This document shows positions 45,561-55,818 of a stretch of DNA of 64,000 bases, piece by piece. The stretch comes from Deferribacter desulfuricans SSM1. Lineage in GTDB: Bacteria > Chrysiogenota > Deferribacteres > Deferribacterales > Deferribacteraceae. The stretch covers positions 1,517,501-1,581,500 of the forward strand of contig NC_013939.1 of NCBI RefSeq assembly GCF_000010985.1, read 5' to 3'. A program made the translations under genes and the position numbers. Position 1 is the stretch's first letter; the number at the start of each line of letters is the position of its first letter. The notes under the pieces were generated by a model. It was not told where the DNA came from. It was given only the letters and a program-made list of their open reading frames with translations, and made no database searches.

Positions 45561-46448
45561 ATGATAGAGGTAAAAAACCTCAAAAAACGTTATGGAAACT
45601 TTGAGGCACTAAAAGGAATTAGCTTTTCAGTAGAAAAAGGTGAAATAGTAGGATTTTTAGGCCCAAATGGGGCAGGAAAAACTACCACTATGCAAATAAT
45701 CACTGGATTTATTAGCCCAAGTGCAGGTGAAGTTGTTATTGATGGCAAAAAAGTGGATGGTTTTGACATCAAGTTTAAGAAAAAAATAGGTTATTTACCT
45801 GAAAATAACCCTATTTACAATGACCTATCTGTTTATGACTACCTTTCTTTTTTCGCTAACTTAAAAAATCTAAAGAATAAAAAAGATGAAATAAGAAGAG
45901 TAATAAATCTCACAAAGATTGAAGATGTAATCAATAAAAAAATTGATACCTTATCTAAAGGTTACAAACAAAGAGTGGGACTTGCTCAAGCAATATTAGG
46001 AAATCCAGAAATATTAATTCTTGATGAGCCTACAACTGGTCTTGATCCAAACCAAATCATTGAAATAAGAAATTTAATTAAAGAACTTGGTAAAAAGAAA
46101 ACTGTTATTTTATCAACTCACATCATGCAAGAAGTGGAACAAACCTGCGAAAGGGTAATAATCATAAATAAAGGGAATATAGTGGCTGATGATAGATTAG
46201 ATAATCTTAAAGGGAAAAATGAAAGAATTATAATAGAAGTGGATAAAAATTTACCAGAAACTTTCTTCGAGAAATTTGGGGAAGTTACAAGACTTTCTGA
46301 AACAAAATTTTTAATTAAGTCAAACGAAGACGTTAGAAAAGAGATATCAAAACTCTGCTTTGAAAATGGTGTAATGATATATGAGCTCAAAACTGAATTT
46401 GATGATTTAGAAACAACATTCAGAAAACTCACATCCGTGGAGGTCTAA
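45561..46448 (+). CDS. ABC-2 type transporter ATPase (GldA-like)
   Basis: 295-residue ATPase. Walker A is GPNGAGKTTTMQIITG, signature TLSKGYKQRVGLAQAI, Walker B ILILDEPTTGLDPNQ, and the H-loop STHIMQEVEQ. A C-terminal extension (about 220-295) as in GldA/NatA follows. GGAGGG precedes the ATG. First of four genes that form the common Gld-type cassette. The transported substrate is unknown in non-gliding bacteria. Confidence 0.88.
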   Translation: MIEVKNLKKRYGNFEALKGISFSVEKGEIVGFLGPNGAGKTTTMQIITGFISPSAGEVVIDGKKVDGFDIKFKKKIGYLPENNPIYNDLSVYDYLSFFANLKNLKNKKDEIRRVINLTKIEDVINKKIDTLSKGYKQRVGLAQAILGNPEILILDEPTTGLDPNQIIEIRNLIKELGKKKTVILSTHIMQEVEQTCERVIIINKGNIVADDRLDNLKGKNERIIIEVDKNLPETFFEKFGEVTRLSETKFLIKSNEDVRKEISKLCFENGVMIYELKTEFDDLETTFRKLTSVEV

Positions 46449-46449
46449 T

Positions 46450-47157
46450 ATGGGGATAAAAGCGATAGCCATTAAAGACCTGAAACAAACTTTTTATCAC
46501 CCTACTGCATACGTTTTATCATTTTTCTTCTTGATTATAACAGGATGGTTTTTTTCTAGTACATTGTTTTTGATTGGGCAAGCAGAATTAAGAGATTTCG
46601 TTGGAGTTGTCCCGTTTCTTCTAATGTTTTTTATCCCAGCAATTACAATGCGCACAATTTCTGAAGAAAGAAAACAGGGAACAATAGAATTAATACTTAC
46701 TAACCCTGTCACAGATACCGCTTTGATTTTTGGTAAATTCACAGCTTCTTTTATTACAATATTATTTTTTGTATTTTTTACTTTAACTTATCCGATAATT
46801 TTAACTTTCATTGGAAATCCTGATATTGGTCATATAATTTCATCCTATGTGGGTATCATATTGTTATCATCTTTTTACATTGCAATAGGTATCTTTGCAT
46901 CTTCGATAACATTTAATCAGATTGTGGCCTTTATTTTATCCTTCTCAATAATTTTCTTTTTCTATATCTTGCAAAGAGTTGCAATATTCATGCCCCCATC
47001 ATATCAGGAGTTTTTACTGTATCTCTCATCTGCTACACATTTTAAAAAGTTTACTATGGGATTAATAACATTACAGGATGTTGTTTACTATTTAACAGGT
47101 GCTGCACTATTTTTACACATTGCCAATGATATCATAGAATCAAGACTTTCTAAATGA
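46450..47157 (+). CDS. ABC-2 type permease (GldF-like)
   Basis: 235 residues, six hydrophobic segments of an ABC-2 permease. MRTISEERKQGTIELILTNP is the conserved coupling region after the second helix. It starts 1 base after the ATPase stop and is followed by the GldG-like gene. Confidence 0.85.
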   Translation: MGIKAIAIKDLKQTFYHPTAYVLSFFFLIITGWFFSSTLFLIGQAELRDFVGVVPFLLMFFIPAITMRTISEERKQGTIELILTNPVTDTALIFGKFTASFITILFFVFFTLTYPIILTFIGNPDIGHIISSYVGIILLSSFYIAIGIFASSITFNQIVAFILSFSIIFFFYILQRVAIFMPPSYQEFLLYLSSATHFKKFTMGLITLQDVVYYLTGAALFLHIANDIIESRLSK

Positions 47158-47165
47158 GGTGAAAA

Positions 47166-48686
47166 ATGACAAAAAGGCAGATTATAAATCTGATTTCTGT
47201 TTTAGTAATTGTAATTTTTGCAAATCTAATAGCTGCAAGATACTATTACAAAATAGATTTAACAGAAAATAAAGTTTACTCTATATCCAATGCTACTAAG
47301 AAAACTTTACAAAACTTAAAATACCCTCTACATATAAAAGTAATTTTAAGCAACGACATCCCATCACCTTACAATAATATAGTCCGTTTTTTCCTAGATA
47401 TACTTGAAGAATATAAATCTTTTGCAAAAGATAAAATAAAACTTGAAATTATACAAGGTTCAAGCATTGAGACTGAAAAAGCTGCAAAACTTTATGGTAT
47501 CCCACCTGTCCAGGTAAATGCAATTGAAAGTGATAGTCTCCAAATAAAAACAATTTATATGGGAGCAGTAATAATTTATGGAGACAAAACAGAAACTATT
47601 CCCGTAATTGCAAATATAAAAGTCCCAGAATACGAGCTAACCTCTTTGATAAAACGGATGAATACAGATAAAAAAAGGGTGATTGCAGTACTAGATGCTG
47701 GTAAAAGCTCAACAGGGATAAATACACTTAGGTCATTAACTCAAGTTTTATCTAAAAATTATGATGTTCAAACAGTAAAAATTGAAAAAGGTAAATTAAT
47801 CGACAAAAAGTTTGATACTGCACTTTTAATATCCCCAATAGAAAAATTAAAACCATTTGAAAAATATGCTTTGGAAGAATTCCTTTTTAGTGGCAAAAAC
47901 TTAATAATGGCTATCGACAAAGTGGATGGTGATATTCAAAGCGGTTATGCATTTAAAAAGGATTTAGGCATCGAAAACTTTCTTGAAAAAAATGGTATAA
48001 AGCTAACAGACAAACTTATTTTTGATGCAAATGCTACTCTCATAAATGTGTCAAGAAATGCTGGAGGTTTTTATATTACAACTGCTATGAAATACCCATT
48101 TTTCCCTGAAATTATCGATTTTGATAGAAATGAACTTTTTACAAAAGGTGTGACATCAGTCAATATGATTTATCCTACCTTAATAGAAACTGATAACAGT
48201 TCTTTAACCATAAAACCTTTTATGTTTACTTCAGAACATGCTGGGTTAGAATCAGAGCCTTATAACGTGGCTATAGATAGAGAGTATTCAGAAAGTGATT
48301 TTACAAAAAAAAGAATACCTGTTGGATTTATTATCGAAGGGAAATTTAAAACCGATTTTAAAAACCCTTTAGAAGAATATAAAGATACCTTTAAAAAAGA
48401 AGGTAATGGAAGATTAGTTTTAATACCTGATGGTGAAATGTTTAAAGATGATTATATCTCATCTGGTGATAATTTAAAACTGATTAGCAATATCATTGAT
48501 TACTTAATGTCTGACAATGAGTTAGTAGAATTAAGGAGTAAAGTTGTTAAATATCATCCAATCTCATTGAAAGATCCAAAAACAGCACTGTATTTAAAAT
48601 ACTTTATATTACTATTTCCGCCTATAATGGTTATTTTTATTGGATTTATTATCATAAAATTTTCTAAAAGGAGGGTTAGACTGTGA
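47166..48686 (+). CDS. GldG-like auxiliary ABC protein (ABC_transp_aux)
   Basis: 506 residues. An N-terminal membrane helix (about 6-26), then the hallmark YYKIDLTENKVYSISNATKK, a large extracytoplasmic DUF4350/ABC_transp_aux domain, and a final membrane helix (about 478-500). It overlaps the DUF4340 gene by 4 bases. Function in transport is unknown outside gliding bacteria. Confidence 0.85.
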   Translation: MTKRQIINLISVLVIVIFANLIAARYYYKIDLTENKVYSISNATKKTLQNLKYPLHIKVILSNDIPSPYNNIVRFFLDILEEYKSFAKDKIKLEIIQGSSIETEKAAKLYGIPPVQVNAIESDSLQIKTIYMGAVIIYGDKTETIPVIANIKVPEYELTSLIKRMNTDKKRVIAVLDAGKSSTGINTLRSLTQVLSKNYDVQTVKIEKGKLIDKKFDTALLISPIEKLKPFEKYALEEFLFSGKNLIMAIDKVDGDIQSGYAFKKDLGIENFLEKNGIKLTDKLIFDANATLINVSRNAGGFYITTAMKYPFFPEIIDFDRNELFTKGVTSVNMIYPTLIETDNSSLTIKPFMFTSEHAGLESEPYNVAIDREYSESDFTKKRIPVGFIIEGKFKTDFKNPLEEYKDTFKKEGNGRLVLIPDGEMFKDDYISSGDNLKLISNIIDYLMSDNELVELRSKVVKYHPISLKDPKTALYLKYFILLFPPIMVIFIGFIIIKFSKRRVRL

Positions 48687-49546
48687 GAAAGAAAGATATA
48701 ATCCTTCCCATATTAGCTATAGTTTTAGTTGTAATATATTTTGCTACTGGTAAAAAAAATGAGATAAAAACTGAATACTTGTTACCTAAAGATTTAAATA
48801 TAAAAGTTATAAAATATAAAGATGACGATTTAGATATAACTTTAGAAAAAGCAAAGGATGGATGGTTAATCACAAAACCTGAAAGCTGGCCTGCAAATAA
48901 AGATCAGATAAACAAACTAGTATCTAAGCTAAAAAATATAGAAATAATATCGAAAATAGATTCCAAAAATGATAAAAATTTTGGATTTTCTGAGAAAAAA
49001 AGATTATTGGTAAAAACAGATAAAATAGATTATTCTATCTACTTAGGGAAAAAAGATAAATCTTATAGATTTCAGTATGTTAAACTGAGTGATAAAATTT
49101 ATCTTGTGGATGCATCATTTACAAATTATCTCCCACTTACAATTAATCAGATTAAAGACAAAACAGTTTATAACATCCAAAACCCCAAAAGTTTTAGCTT
49201 AAAAACCGATAATGAAACTATAGAAATAACTTTTGATAATGAAACGGCAACATTTAATGGAATAAATATCGATAAAGAAAAAACTAAAGAGCTTATGAAA
49301 TTAATTTCTAAGTTTGAATCAAACACTTTTGCAGACAACAATACGTTACCAGATGATGCAAAAAAAATTGGCTATTTAAAAGTAAAAAGTGCTAAAAAAG
49401 AGTATTCCTTTGAGCTTTATAAAAATAAAGACGGAGATTTTTACATCCCATATAAAAATCAGGTTTTTGAAATATACAGCTTTAAATTAGAAGACTGGAT
49501 AGAAAATATTAAAAAGTTGATACCAAAAGAGACTGGCACCAAATAA
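48683..49546 (+). CDS. DUF4340 domain protein
   Basis: 287 residues. One N-terminal helix (about 6-23) anchors an extracytoplasmic domain with repeated motifs: DLDITLEKAKDGWLITKPES, then YSIYLGKKDKSYRFQYVKLS. These are typical of DUF4340, found next to GldG-like genes in many phyla. It probably works with the ABC transporter. The gene runs into a terminator hairpin. Confidence 0.85.
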   Translation: MRKKDIILPILAIVLVVIYFATGKKNEIKTEYLLPKDLNIKVIKYKDDDLDITLEKAKDGWLITKPESWPANKDQINKLVSKLKNIEIISKIDSKNDKNFGFSEKKRLLVKTDKIDYSIYLGKKDKSYRFQYVKLSDKIYLVDASFTNYLPLTINQIKDKTVYNIQNPKSFSLKTDNETIEITFDNETATFNGINIDKEKTKELMKLISKFESNTFADNNTLPDDAKKIGYLKVKSAKKEYSFELYKNKDGDFYIPYKNQVFEIYSFKLEDWIENIKKLIPKETGTK

Positions 49547-49559
49547 CAGGTGCCAGTCT
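49530..49559. terminator. Bidirectional terminator between convergent genes
   Basis: Eleven-base-pair perfect stem AGACTGGCACC/GGTGCCAGTCT with an 8-base loop, overlapping the DUF4340 stop and preceding the chemoreceptor stop. T-rich sequence follows on both strands, weakly on the plus strand. Confidence 0.75.
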
Positions 49560-49568
49560 TATGTTTAA

Positions 49569-52013
49569 CTATTTGTATTTATCTATTAAACTATCAAGCA
49601 ATGAAAGTAACTTATCCACATTATCCAACATAACAGATAAATTTTCTTTCGCTTTGTCCATATTTCCAGATTTAATACTATCTACAGTTGCTCTGCCGTA
49701 AAAGTGAACATTTTTATGAGGCTCTTCAATCATCATGAATTCACTATCATTTCCAAAAATCTCTTTACCAACTGAATAGTAAAATTTTCCAAAATCACAC
49801 ATAGTATGATCTTTAATTTCAAAACTACAATTTTTTGTTGCCACACAATCTAAAACATTCTTAACAAAGATGATATGAGCAAGCTTAGCTTTTACAAAAA
49901 CAGCTCCTTTACTAGATAACGTATACTTAGAGTATTGATCGACTAACCTATTCAGATCATCTATCATCATATTAATTTTTCGTATAAGATCAAATATTTC
50001 TTTTTTATTTTCATCAGCTCTTGTCGCCACATTTTCAACACTTCTTGCAATCTGTTCTGTTGCTGATGATTGCTCTTCTACTGCTGTAGTTATACTTAAA
50101 ATTAAGTTTACTAAGTCATTTATATAATAATAAATATTATCAAAACTCTCTTTAGTTTTTTCTGCTATTTCCACTTGCTTACTAACGGCATTGCCCACAT
50201 CTTCAGCTTTGTGATTAACTTCAGAAACATTTGCCTGCATCTCTTTAATCATATCTTCTATCTCTTTTGTTGACTTCTGTGTCTTTTCAGCCAATTTCCT
50301 CACTTCATCAGCAACGACAGCAAATCCTCTACCGTGCTCACCAGCTCTTGCTGCTTCAATTGCAGCATTTAATGCAAGTAGATTTGTTTGATCCGCTATA
50401 TCGTTTATCACAGATAAAATTTCACCAATTTTTTGAGAGTTTTCAGAAAGACTACTAATTTCTACTTTCAAATTTTCCAAAACACTGTTTACTTGTTCCA
50501 CATAATTTACAGTTTCTTCAATAAGTTTTGCCCCATCCTGGGTAATTTTTACCGTTTCATCGGCCTTTATAGATGCATCATTTGCATTTCTTGCAATTTC
50601 AGCTATTGTAGAGCTCATCTCCTCACTTGCTGTAGCAACTTGGGATGCCATTTGCACATTTTCTTCTGCATTCTGCTCTATTTTTACAAGACCATTACTC
50701 ACAGGAACTATCTTTTCTCCAACTTCAGATAAATTCAAAAGTGTTTTCTTAAATTCTTCATCCACCTTACTTAAATATGCGTTTACCCACACACTCATTT
50801 CAGAAATTTCATCATTTATCGATTTTTTAAATACTTTACAATCTTCACATGAAGATATCTTTCCACTCTTTAATAATTGACATCTTATTTCATCAGAAAA
50901 TTCCCCCATCGTGCTCCAGCAAGGTCTTAAATTATTATGCTCTTTACACTCATTATCACCTAATCCAGCAATATCATTACATGAAGCAACATTAACGGGA
51001 ATCCTTTTACTCAAATCACCTTTTCCTCTTGCAAGCTCTTTAACTATCTCCAGGAATCCTTTCATAGGCTTAAAAGCAAAACTTAAAAATAGATAAACAA
51101 TAACATTAATGAGCAATGCAACTATAATAATAGCGGTTATTGTCCTATACATATTAGATTTTAGTGCTGAAATTGCTGGCGTAAAATCATGGACATAATA
51201 TATATACCCTATTTTCTCCCCTGAAAAATCTTTAAGAGGATATTTATATGAAAAAAAGGTCTTATCTGATATTTTTATTTTTGCTTCATTAAAGTGATCT
51301 TTTAAAACATTTTTAATCGTTGAGCCTTTATAATAGTAAAAAACAATATTATCTTTTACAATATCAGTTTTAGCATTTTCAAATCTTTTAGCATTTTTAA
51401 ATACATCATCAAAAATACCTATTGCATATTCCAAACCTAAAGTATCAGAAAGCTGATTGATTATTGCATATATCGAACCACCAAATTCAACACTACCTAT
51501 ATGTTCACCTTCATAAAATACAGGATAAACCACTCTCAAACCTGGACCACCCCTACCAACCTCTATTCCGACAACAGGCTTTTTGGATTTATTACATTCA
51601 ACAACGGTTTTTCTAAATGAGGATAAATCATCTCCAAATTTTTTCGGTTTATGGAGTCTCAAAAAACTTGTAGCAAGTGGAATATGATATTGAAATTGAC
51701 TTAACCCATACTCCTTTTTTAGCCTTTTAAAATAGTCAGATAACTCATTTTTCAACGATTCCCTATCCTGTTTAGCAAAATACTCATTTAATATTTTGTT
51801 TTGAACAAGTGTTTCTACAGCTAATGAAAGATCTTTTAATTTTAAATCTATACTATTTGAGGTTAAGGTGCTCACCTCATTAAAATACTTCTCTTTTTGA
51901 GCTAAAATATTGTTGTTAAGGTTCCTTATATTAATAAACACAACCACTAAAATCAAAATCACGTTACTAACAACTATTAATATCGAAATTTTATTCTTAA
52001 TAGTTAATTTCAC
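49569..52013 (-). CDS. Chemoreceptor with Cache-like sensor, Cys-rich insert and CZB domain
   Basis: 814-residue methyl-accepting protein. A membrane helix (about 10-28) leads to a large periplasmic Cache-like domain ([40 protein letters not shown]), then a second helix near 295-315. Around residues 345-392 six cysteines lie close together (CND, CKEH, RPCW, RCQ, CEDC), between the HAMP-like start and the signalling coil. The signalling tip is [20 protein letters not shown]. The C-terminus is a CZB-like zinc domain ([27 protein letters not shown]). The start is GTG with GGAGG 6-7 bases upstream. Likely a ligand- and redox- or metal-tuned receptor. Confidence 0.85.
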   Translation of the reverse strand: MKLTIKNKISILIVVSNVILILVVVFINIRNLNNNILAQKEKYFNEVSTLTSNSIDLKLKDLSLAVETLVQNKILNEYFAKQDRESLKNELSDYFKRLKKEYGLSQFQYHIPLATSFLRLHKPKKFGDDLSSFRKTVVECNKSKKPVVGIEVGRGGPGLRVVYPVFYEGEHIGSVEFGGSIYAIINQLSDTLGLEYAIGIFDDVFKNAKRFENAKTDIVKDNIVFYYYKGSTIKNVLKDHFNEAKIKISDKTFFSYKYPLKDFSGEKIGYIYYVHDFTPAISALKSNMYRTITAIIIVALLINVIVYLFLSFAFKPMKGFLEIVKELARGKGDLSKRIPVNVASCNDIAGLGDNECKEHNNLRPCWSTMGEFSDEIRCQLLKSGKISSCEDCKVFKKSINDEISEMSVWVNAYLSKVDEEFKKTLLNLSEVGEKIVPVSNGLVKIEQNAEENVQMASQVATASEEMSSTIAEIARNANDASIKADETVKITQDGAKLIEETVNYVEQVNSVLENLKVEISSLSENSQKIGEILSVINDIADQTNLLALNAAIEAARAGEHGRGFAVVADEVRKLAEKTQKSTKEIEDMIKEMQANVSEVNHKAEDVGNAVSKQVEIAEKTKESFDNIYYYINDLVNLILSITTAVEEQSSATEQIARSVENVATRADENKKEIFDLIRKINMMIDDLNRLVDQYSKYTLSSKGAVFVKAKLAHIIFVKNVLDCVATKNCSFEIKDHTMCDFGKFYYSVGKEIFGNDSEFMMIEEPHKNVHFYGRATVDSIKSGNMDKAKENLSVMLDNVDKLLSLLDSLIDKYK

Positions 52014-52034
52014 AAGAGCACCTCCAAGAATGCC

Positions 52035-53627
52035 TTAAACTTTCCCTTTTAAAAAACTGCTATATTTTTTATCCTCACCCATAATATGATTAATCAACCA
52101 CTTTTTAAGGAAACTAAGTAAATTAAATCCCACAGCTGTATCACCTTTTTTATATTTTTCTAAAAATTCACCCACCTGAGTTTTTAAGTCTTCATGTATT
52201 TCTCTATGTTTCTCATATTCTGGATATCCAAATCGTTTGAATGCTTCCTCTTCAGAGTCAAAATGATATACAGTGTATTCAACAAGCTCATTTAAAATTT
52301 TTTCTAAAACTGATGCCGATTTATCATCATTTACAGCATCATATATTTCATTTATTAATCTTACCAAATTTTTGTGCTGTTTATCAAACTTATCAATCCC
52401 TACAGAGAGTTTATCTGACCACTCAATAAAGTTACCACTCACATCAATTTTAAAAAATCCAATTTCTTTCATCAGTTGAACAGATATTTCCAAAAGTTCA
52501 TTACCAGATTCTTGCGTTTTTTCCACAAGTTCCTTTATTTCCCCTATTTTGTATGCTACATCTGTAATATTTCTAGTTATATCTTCTATAGCTAGTGACT
52601 CTTCATTGATTGCATTAGTGATACTTTCTACCCTAATTTTTACATTCTCAAAACTTTGTTTAACTTCATTAATAGAATCGATACTTTCGTTTACTTTTGC
52701 AACGCTATCTTCTACTTCCTCTTGTTCTTTTATAACCACTTTAGAAATTTCATCGGCCTCAATTTGAATAGATTTGATAGCATCTTCTATCAATTTTGTA
52801 GAATCTGTTGTTTTATTTGCAAGCTTTCTTACCTCATCAGCTACAACGGCAAAACCTCTACCATGCTCACCAGCTCTTGCCGCTTCTATCGCTGCATTTA
52901 AGGCAAGTAAATTTGTTTGATCCGCAATTTCGTTAATAGCTGAAACAATTTTACTTATCTCCTCTGATAACTCTTTAAATGCTGTAACCTTATCCACCAC
53001 AAGTGCAGAGGTATTTGCCACAGCTTCTACCTGTTCTTTATTTTCCAATATTAAGTTTACAGAATTATCCAATTTATTATCTGCTTCGTTTATACTCTCA
53101 TTTATTTCAATACTGTTATCATATATGTTTTTACTAGTAGAATTTAGCTCTTCTGCTGCCGATGAAATGGATTGTATTTCATCATTGATTTCTGCAAGTC
53201 TTACATGCGCATTTTCACTTGTATCTGCTAAATCTTCAGAAGCAGATTTCAGCTCTAATGAAGTTTTGTAAAACTCTTTCAAAACACCAGCTATTTTATT
53301 ATATGAATCATACATGCTATTTACCACTTCTGATAGTTCATCCTTGGATTTTGTATCTGTTTTTTCAAAACTAAGTAAACCTTTACTAATATTTTGAACG
53401 TTTTGAGAAATAATTTTTAGATTTTTAAAAATATAGCTATTCAGGAAGAATATCATAAAAAATGCTGCTATTGTACCAATTATCATAAGAAAAACATTTA
53501 TCTTTATAACCAAAGATGTATCAAGATTATTTAAATCAGCATAAACATTAATAAGACCAATAAATCCACCAAGAATACCAACAAATAAAATCCCAAGACT
53601 AATCTTTAATTTCAAACTAACTTTCAC
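52035..53627 (-). CDS. Chemoreceptor with C-terminal hemerythrin domain
   Basis: 530 residues. Two N-terminal helices (about 8-30 and 40-62) are separated by only a few periplasmic residues, so sensing is cytoplasmic. The MCP signalling domain with [20 protein letters not shown] follows. Residues about 400-530 form a bacteriohemerythrin with all diiron ligands visible: [38 protein letters not shown]. DcrH-type receptors of this plan sense oxygen. The start is GTG with GGGGTGG upstream. It lies 21 bases before the second chemoreceptor gene, so both are likely co-transcribed. Confidence 0.88.
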   Translation of the reverse strand: MKVSLKLKISLGILFVGILGGFIGLINVYADLNNLDTSLVIKINVFLMIIGTIAAFFMIFFLNSYIFKNLKIISQNVQNISKGLLSFEKTDTKSKDELSEVVNSMYDSYNKIAGVLKEFYKTSLELKSASEDLADTSENAHVRLAEINDEIQSISSAAEELNSTSKNIYDNSIEINESINEADNKLDNSVNLILENKEQVEAVANTSALVVDKVTAFKELSEEISKIVSAINEIADQTNLLALNAAIEAARAGEHGRGFAVVADEVRKLANKTTDSTKLIEDAIKSIQIEADEISKVVIKEQEEVEDSVAKVNESIDSINEVKQSFENVKIRVESITNAINEESLAIEDITRNITDVAYKIGEIKELVEKTQESGNELLEISVQLMKEIGFFKIDVSGNFIEWSDKLSVGIDKFDKQHKNLVRLINEIYDAVNDDKSASVLEKILNELVEYTVYHFDSEEEAFKRFGYPEYEKHREIHEDLKTQVGEFLEKYKKGDTAVGFNLLSFLKKWLINHIMGEDKKYSSFLKGKV

Positions 53628-53687
53628 TAAGCCACCCCCAAATTATTTGTCATTACACACATAAAAATTTCTTAATAGTAGTTTTAT

Positions 53688-53707
53688 TAAATTGCTTCTG
53701 CAATTTA
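53688..53707. promoter_or_regulatory. 20-bp palindrome upstream of the chemoreceptor pair
   Basis: TAAATTGC, TTCT, GCAATTTA: perfect 8-bp arms with a 4-base centre, 61 bases ahead of the hemerythrin chemoreceptor and 188 bases ahead of the Crp/Fnr gene. Possibly an operator, but its core ATTGC also resembles the repeat family. Confidence 0.35.
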
Positions 53708-53735
53708 CATTACCACGCTATAATTAATATAATAC

Positions 53736-53763
53736 ATCATTGCGAACGTTAGCGAAGCAATCT
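53736..53763. repeat. Single REP-like hairpin, copy F
   Basis: ATCATTGCGAACGTTAGCGA followed by AGCAATCT: one right-type unit, with GAAC for GAGC. No partner is seen beside it. Confidence 0.75.
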
Positions 53764-53859
53764 TAACTATTTAATCTCTGTTTTAACAACATTCTTATTT
53801 TATTATATCGGAAATATATAATTTTTAAATAGTAAAATTTAAAAAATTTAAATAAAATA

Positions 53860-53887
53860 TTGCACTCATTAAAATATTAAATATTAT
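53860..53887 (+). promoter_or_regulatory. Promoter next to the Crp/Fnr start codon
   Basis: TTGCAC (53860-53865), 16-base spacer, TATTAT (53882-53887). The ATG at 53895 follows 7 bases later, without a clear Shine-Dalgarno, which points to a leaderless transcript. Confidence 0.4.
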
Positions 53888-53894
53888 CTAAGCT

Positions 53895-54545
53895 ATGAAC
53901 AAAGAAAACGCTTTAAAATTTTTTGCAAACACCTTTTTCAAAACTTCTACGGCAGAAATTTTGTCTGATTTTTCTAAATTTACACATATCAAATCATTAG
54001 CAAAAAAAGAGATTTTATTTTATGAAGGGGAAACTGGCTCCACAGTTTATTTTTTAGTAAACGGCAACTTAAAACTTTATAAAACAAACGAAGAGGGGAA
54101 AACAATGATTATCCACATTGTTCGCCCAGGTGAAATTTTTGCAGAAATCCTTTTCTTTTTACAAAACCGATACCCAGTAACAGCTGAGGCTATTTCAGAT
54201 TCAACTCTTCTTGGCATAGATGCAAACAAGATGTTAGAATATATAAAAAATTCACCAGAATTTTCACTGAAAATCATCGGAGCACTTTCTGGCAGGATAA
54301 AAGAACTATTAAACAAGATTGAAACATTGACATTAGAAGATATTAGGACAAGATTTTTAAATTATATAAAAAGGTTGAGTAATCAAAAACGCTCTAAAAC
54401 TGTTACCTTACCAGTAAAAAAAGGGGATCTGGCAATGATGCTAGGCATTAGACAGGAAACATTTTCTAGGCTCTTAAAAAAACTTCAAGAAGAAAATATC
54501 ATCTCAATAAACAAAAATGAAATAACAATTTTGCAAGAATTATAG
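53895..54545 (+). CDS. Crp/Fnr-family transcriptional regulator
   Basis: 216 residues. An N-terminal cyclic-nucleotide-binding fold (about 20-130: KKEILFYEGETGSTVYFLVN, RPGEIFAEILFF) is followed by a helix-turn-helix (about 165-210: KKGDLAMMLGIRQETFSRLL). No N-terminal cysteines exist, so it is not an Fe-S FNR. The recognition helix RQETFSRLL resembles FNR/ArcR-like members. Next to the chemoreceptors and an inner-membrane symporter, it may answer to redox state, haem or NO. This is inference. Confidence 0.88.
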   Translation: MNKENALKFFANTFFKTSTAEILSDFSKFTHIKSLAKKEILFYEGETGSTVYFLVNGNLKLYKTNEEGKTMIIHIVRPGEIFAEILFFLQNRYPVTAEAISDSTLLGIDANKMLEYIKNSPEFSLKIIGALSGRIKELLNKIETLTLEDIRTRFLNYIKRLSNQKRSKTVTLPVKKGDLAMMLGIRQETFSRLLKKLQEENIISINKNEITILQEL

Positions 54546-55811
54546 ATTCATAATTATATAAGCAATCGGTAAAACAAAAATCATTAATTTTATAAGGTTT
54601 TTTAAGAAAAGACTATCAAGCTTATTAAAAAATAATAAATACAATAAAGGTAAAAAAACTGTAAACCCTCTAAGCCCCATAGATAAAAAACTCCAGTCAA
54701 GTATCTTTCTCCCTCCGCCAGATAAAACAATTAGAAAAGCACCAAAAATAGCCAAAAATGTTATCCATCTCAAATAGTTAATCCCCTCTTTTTTTCTAAA
54801 AATATCGTTATACAAGTTTGTAGATACACCAAGTGCAAGCCCAGCACCTGTTCCCAATACAATCACAAGTAAAAATGCATTTAAAATAACACCAAGCCAT
54901 CCAGGGAAATAATTTGAAATAAAAAAAGGTAAAGCCTTAGCGCTCAAACTTCCAATTTCTGGATGATAAGCCCTTAAATACAACCCCACCACAACCCCCA
55001 TAAAACCTATAGGAGGTATAACCGCTGCGCTTATCAAAGCTCCTTTTCTTGCTTCTTTTACATTTTTGGCAGAAAATATTGCTTGAAGATATGTTTGCGT
55101 AGAAATTACACCGATAACCATAGACAAAAAATCAACCCACCCCTTTTTATAACCGTAATCTGCAAACCCGAACCAATCTCTACCTTTAGGCAAATTATTT
55201 AAAACATCTTTAAAAAAATGGCTTTTGTACAATACGATTAATGTTGAGCAAATCATTAATAAATAAAGTATATAAAACTTTACCTTTCCAATAAAAGCAG
55301 AACTAACAATCCCGCCAAAAACAACCATACATGCTAATAGGAATAAAGTTATTATTAAACTTATTTTAAAACTTATATTAAGCACAGAAGATATAATTGC
55401 TGCTGAAGCCAAATATTGAGCTACAATATGGATAAAAATACCTGACGAGCTTAAAAAACTGGAATACTTTCTAATAGATTCCCCAAAACTTCTGCCAATA
55501 AACTCTGAAACAGTAACAACTTCACTTTCTCTTAAAGCTCTTGAGAAAAATAGCCCTAAAATCAGACATGCAATCCCACTACCAAAGGTAAAAATAATTG
55601 CAGGCAATCCATATAAAAATGCCATTTGCACTGTACCCACAGTTGAAGCACCACCAACAAGCGTGCCAACAATCACATAAGACACATTTTTGGCATCAAA
55701 ATCTCTTTTGCCCAATAAAAAAGTGTCTTTTGTTTTAACATTTTTAGAAAATTTTATTATCAAAATCAAAAATAATAAAAGTGTAACAATAAATTCAAAT
55801 TTATACCACAT
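54540..55811 (-). CDS. Sodium/solute symporter (SSS family)
   Basis: 423-residue inner-membrane protein, about 11-12 hydrophobic segments, shorter than most SSS members. VGTLVGGASTVGTVQMAFLY near residue 52 and EVVTVSEFIGRSFGESIRKY near 95 fit the family. The substrate is unknown. It follows the macro-domain gene by 7 bases on the same strand and overlaps the convergent Crp/Fnr gene by 6 bases at the stops. Confidence 0.75.
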   Translation of the reverse strand: MWYKFEFIVTLLLFLILIIKFSKNVKTKDTFLLGKRDFDAKNVSYVIVGTLVGGASTVGTVQMAFLYGLPAIIFTFGSGIACLILGLFFSRALRESEVVTVSEFIGRSFGESIRKYSSFLSSSGIFIHIVAQYLASAAIISSVLNISFKISLIITLFLLACMVVFGGIVSSAFIGKVKFYILYLLMICSTLIVLYKSHFFKDVLNNLPKGRDWFGFADYGYKKGWVDFLSMVIGVISTQTYLQAIFSAKNVKEARKGALISAAVIPPIGFMGVVVGLYLRAYHPEIGSLSAKALPFFISNYFPGWLGVILNAFLLVIVLGTGAGLALGVSTNLYNDIFRKKEGINYLRWITFLAIFGAFLIVLSGGGRKILDWSFLSMGLRGFTVFLPLLYLLFFNKLDSLFLKNLIKLMIFVLPIAYIIMNL

Positions 55812-55818
55812 TGCCTAA

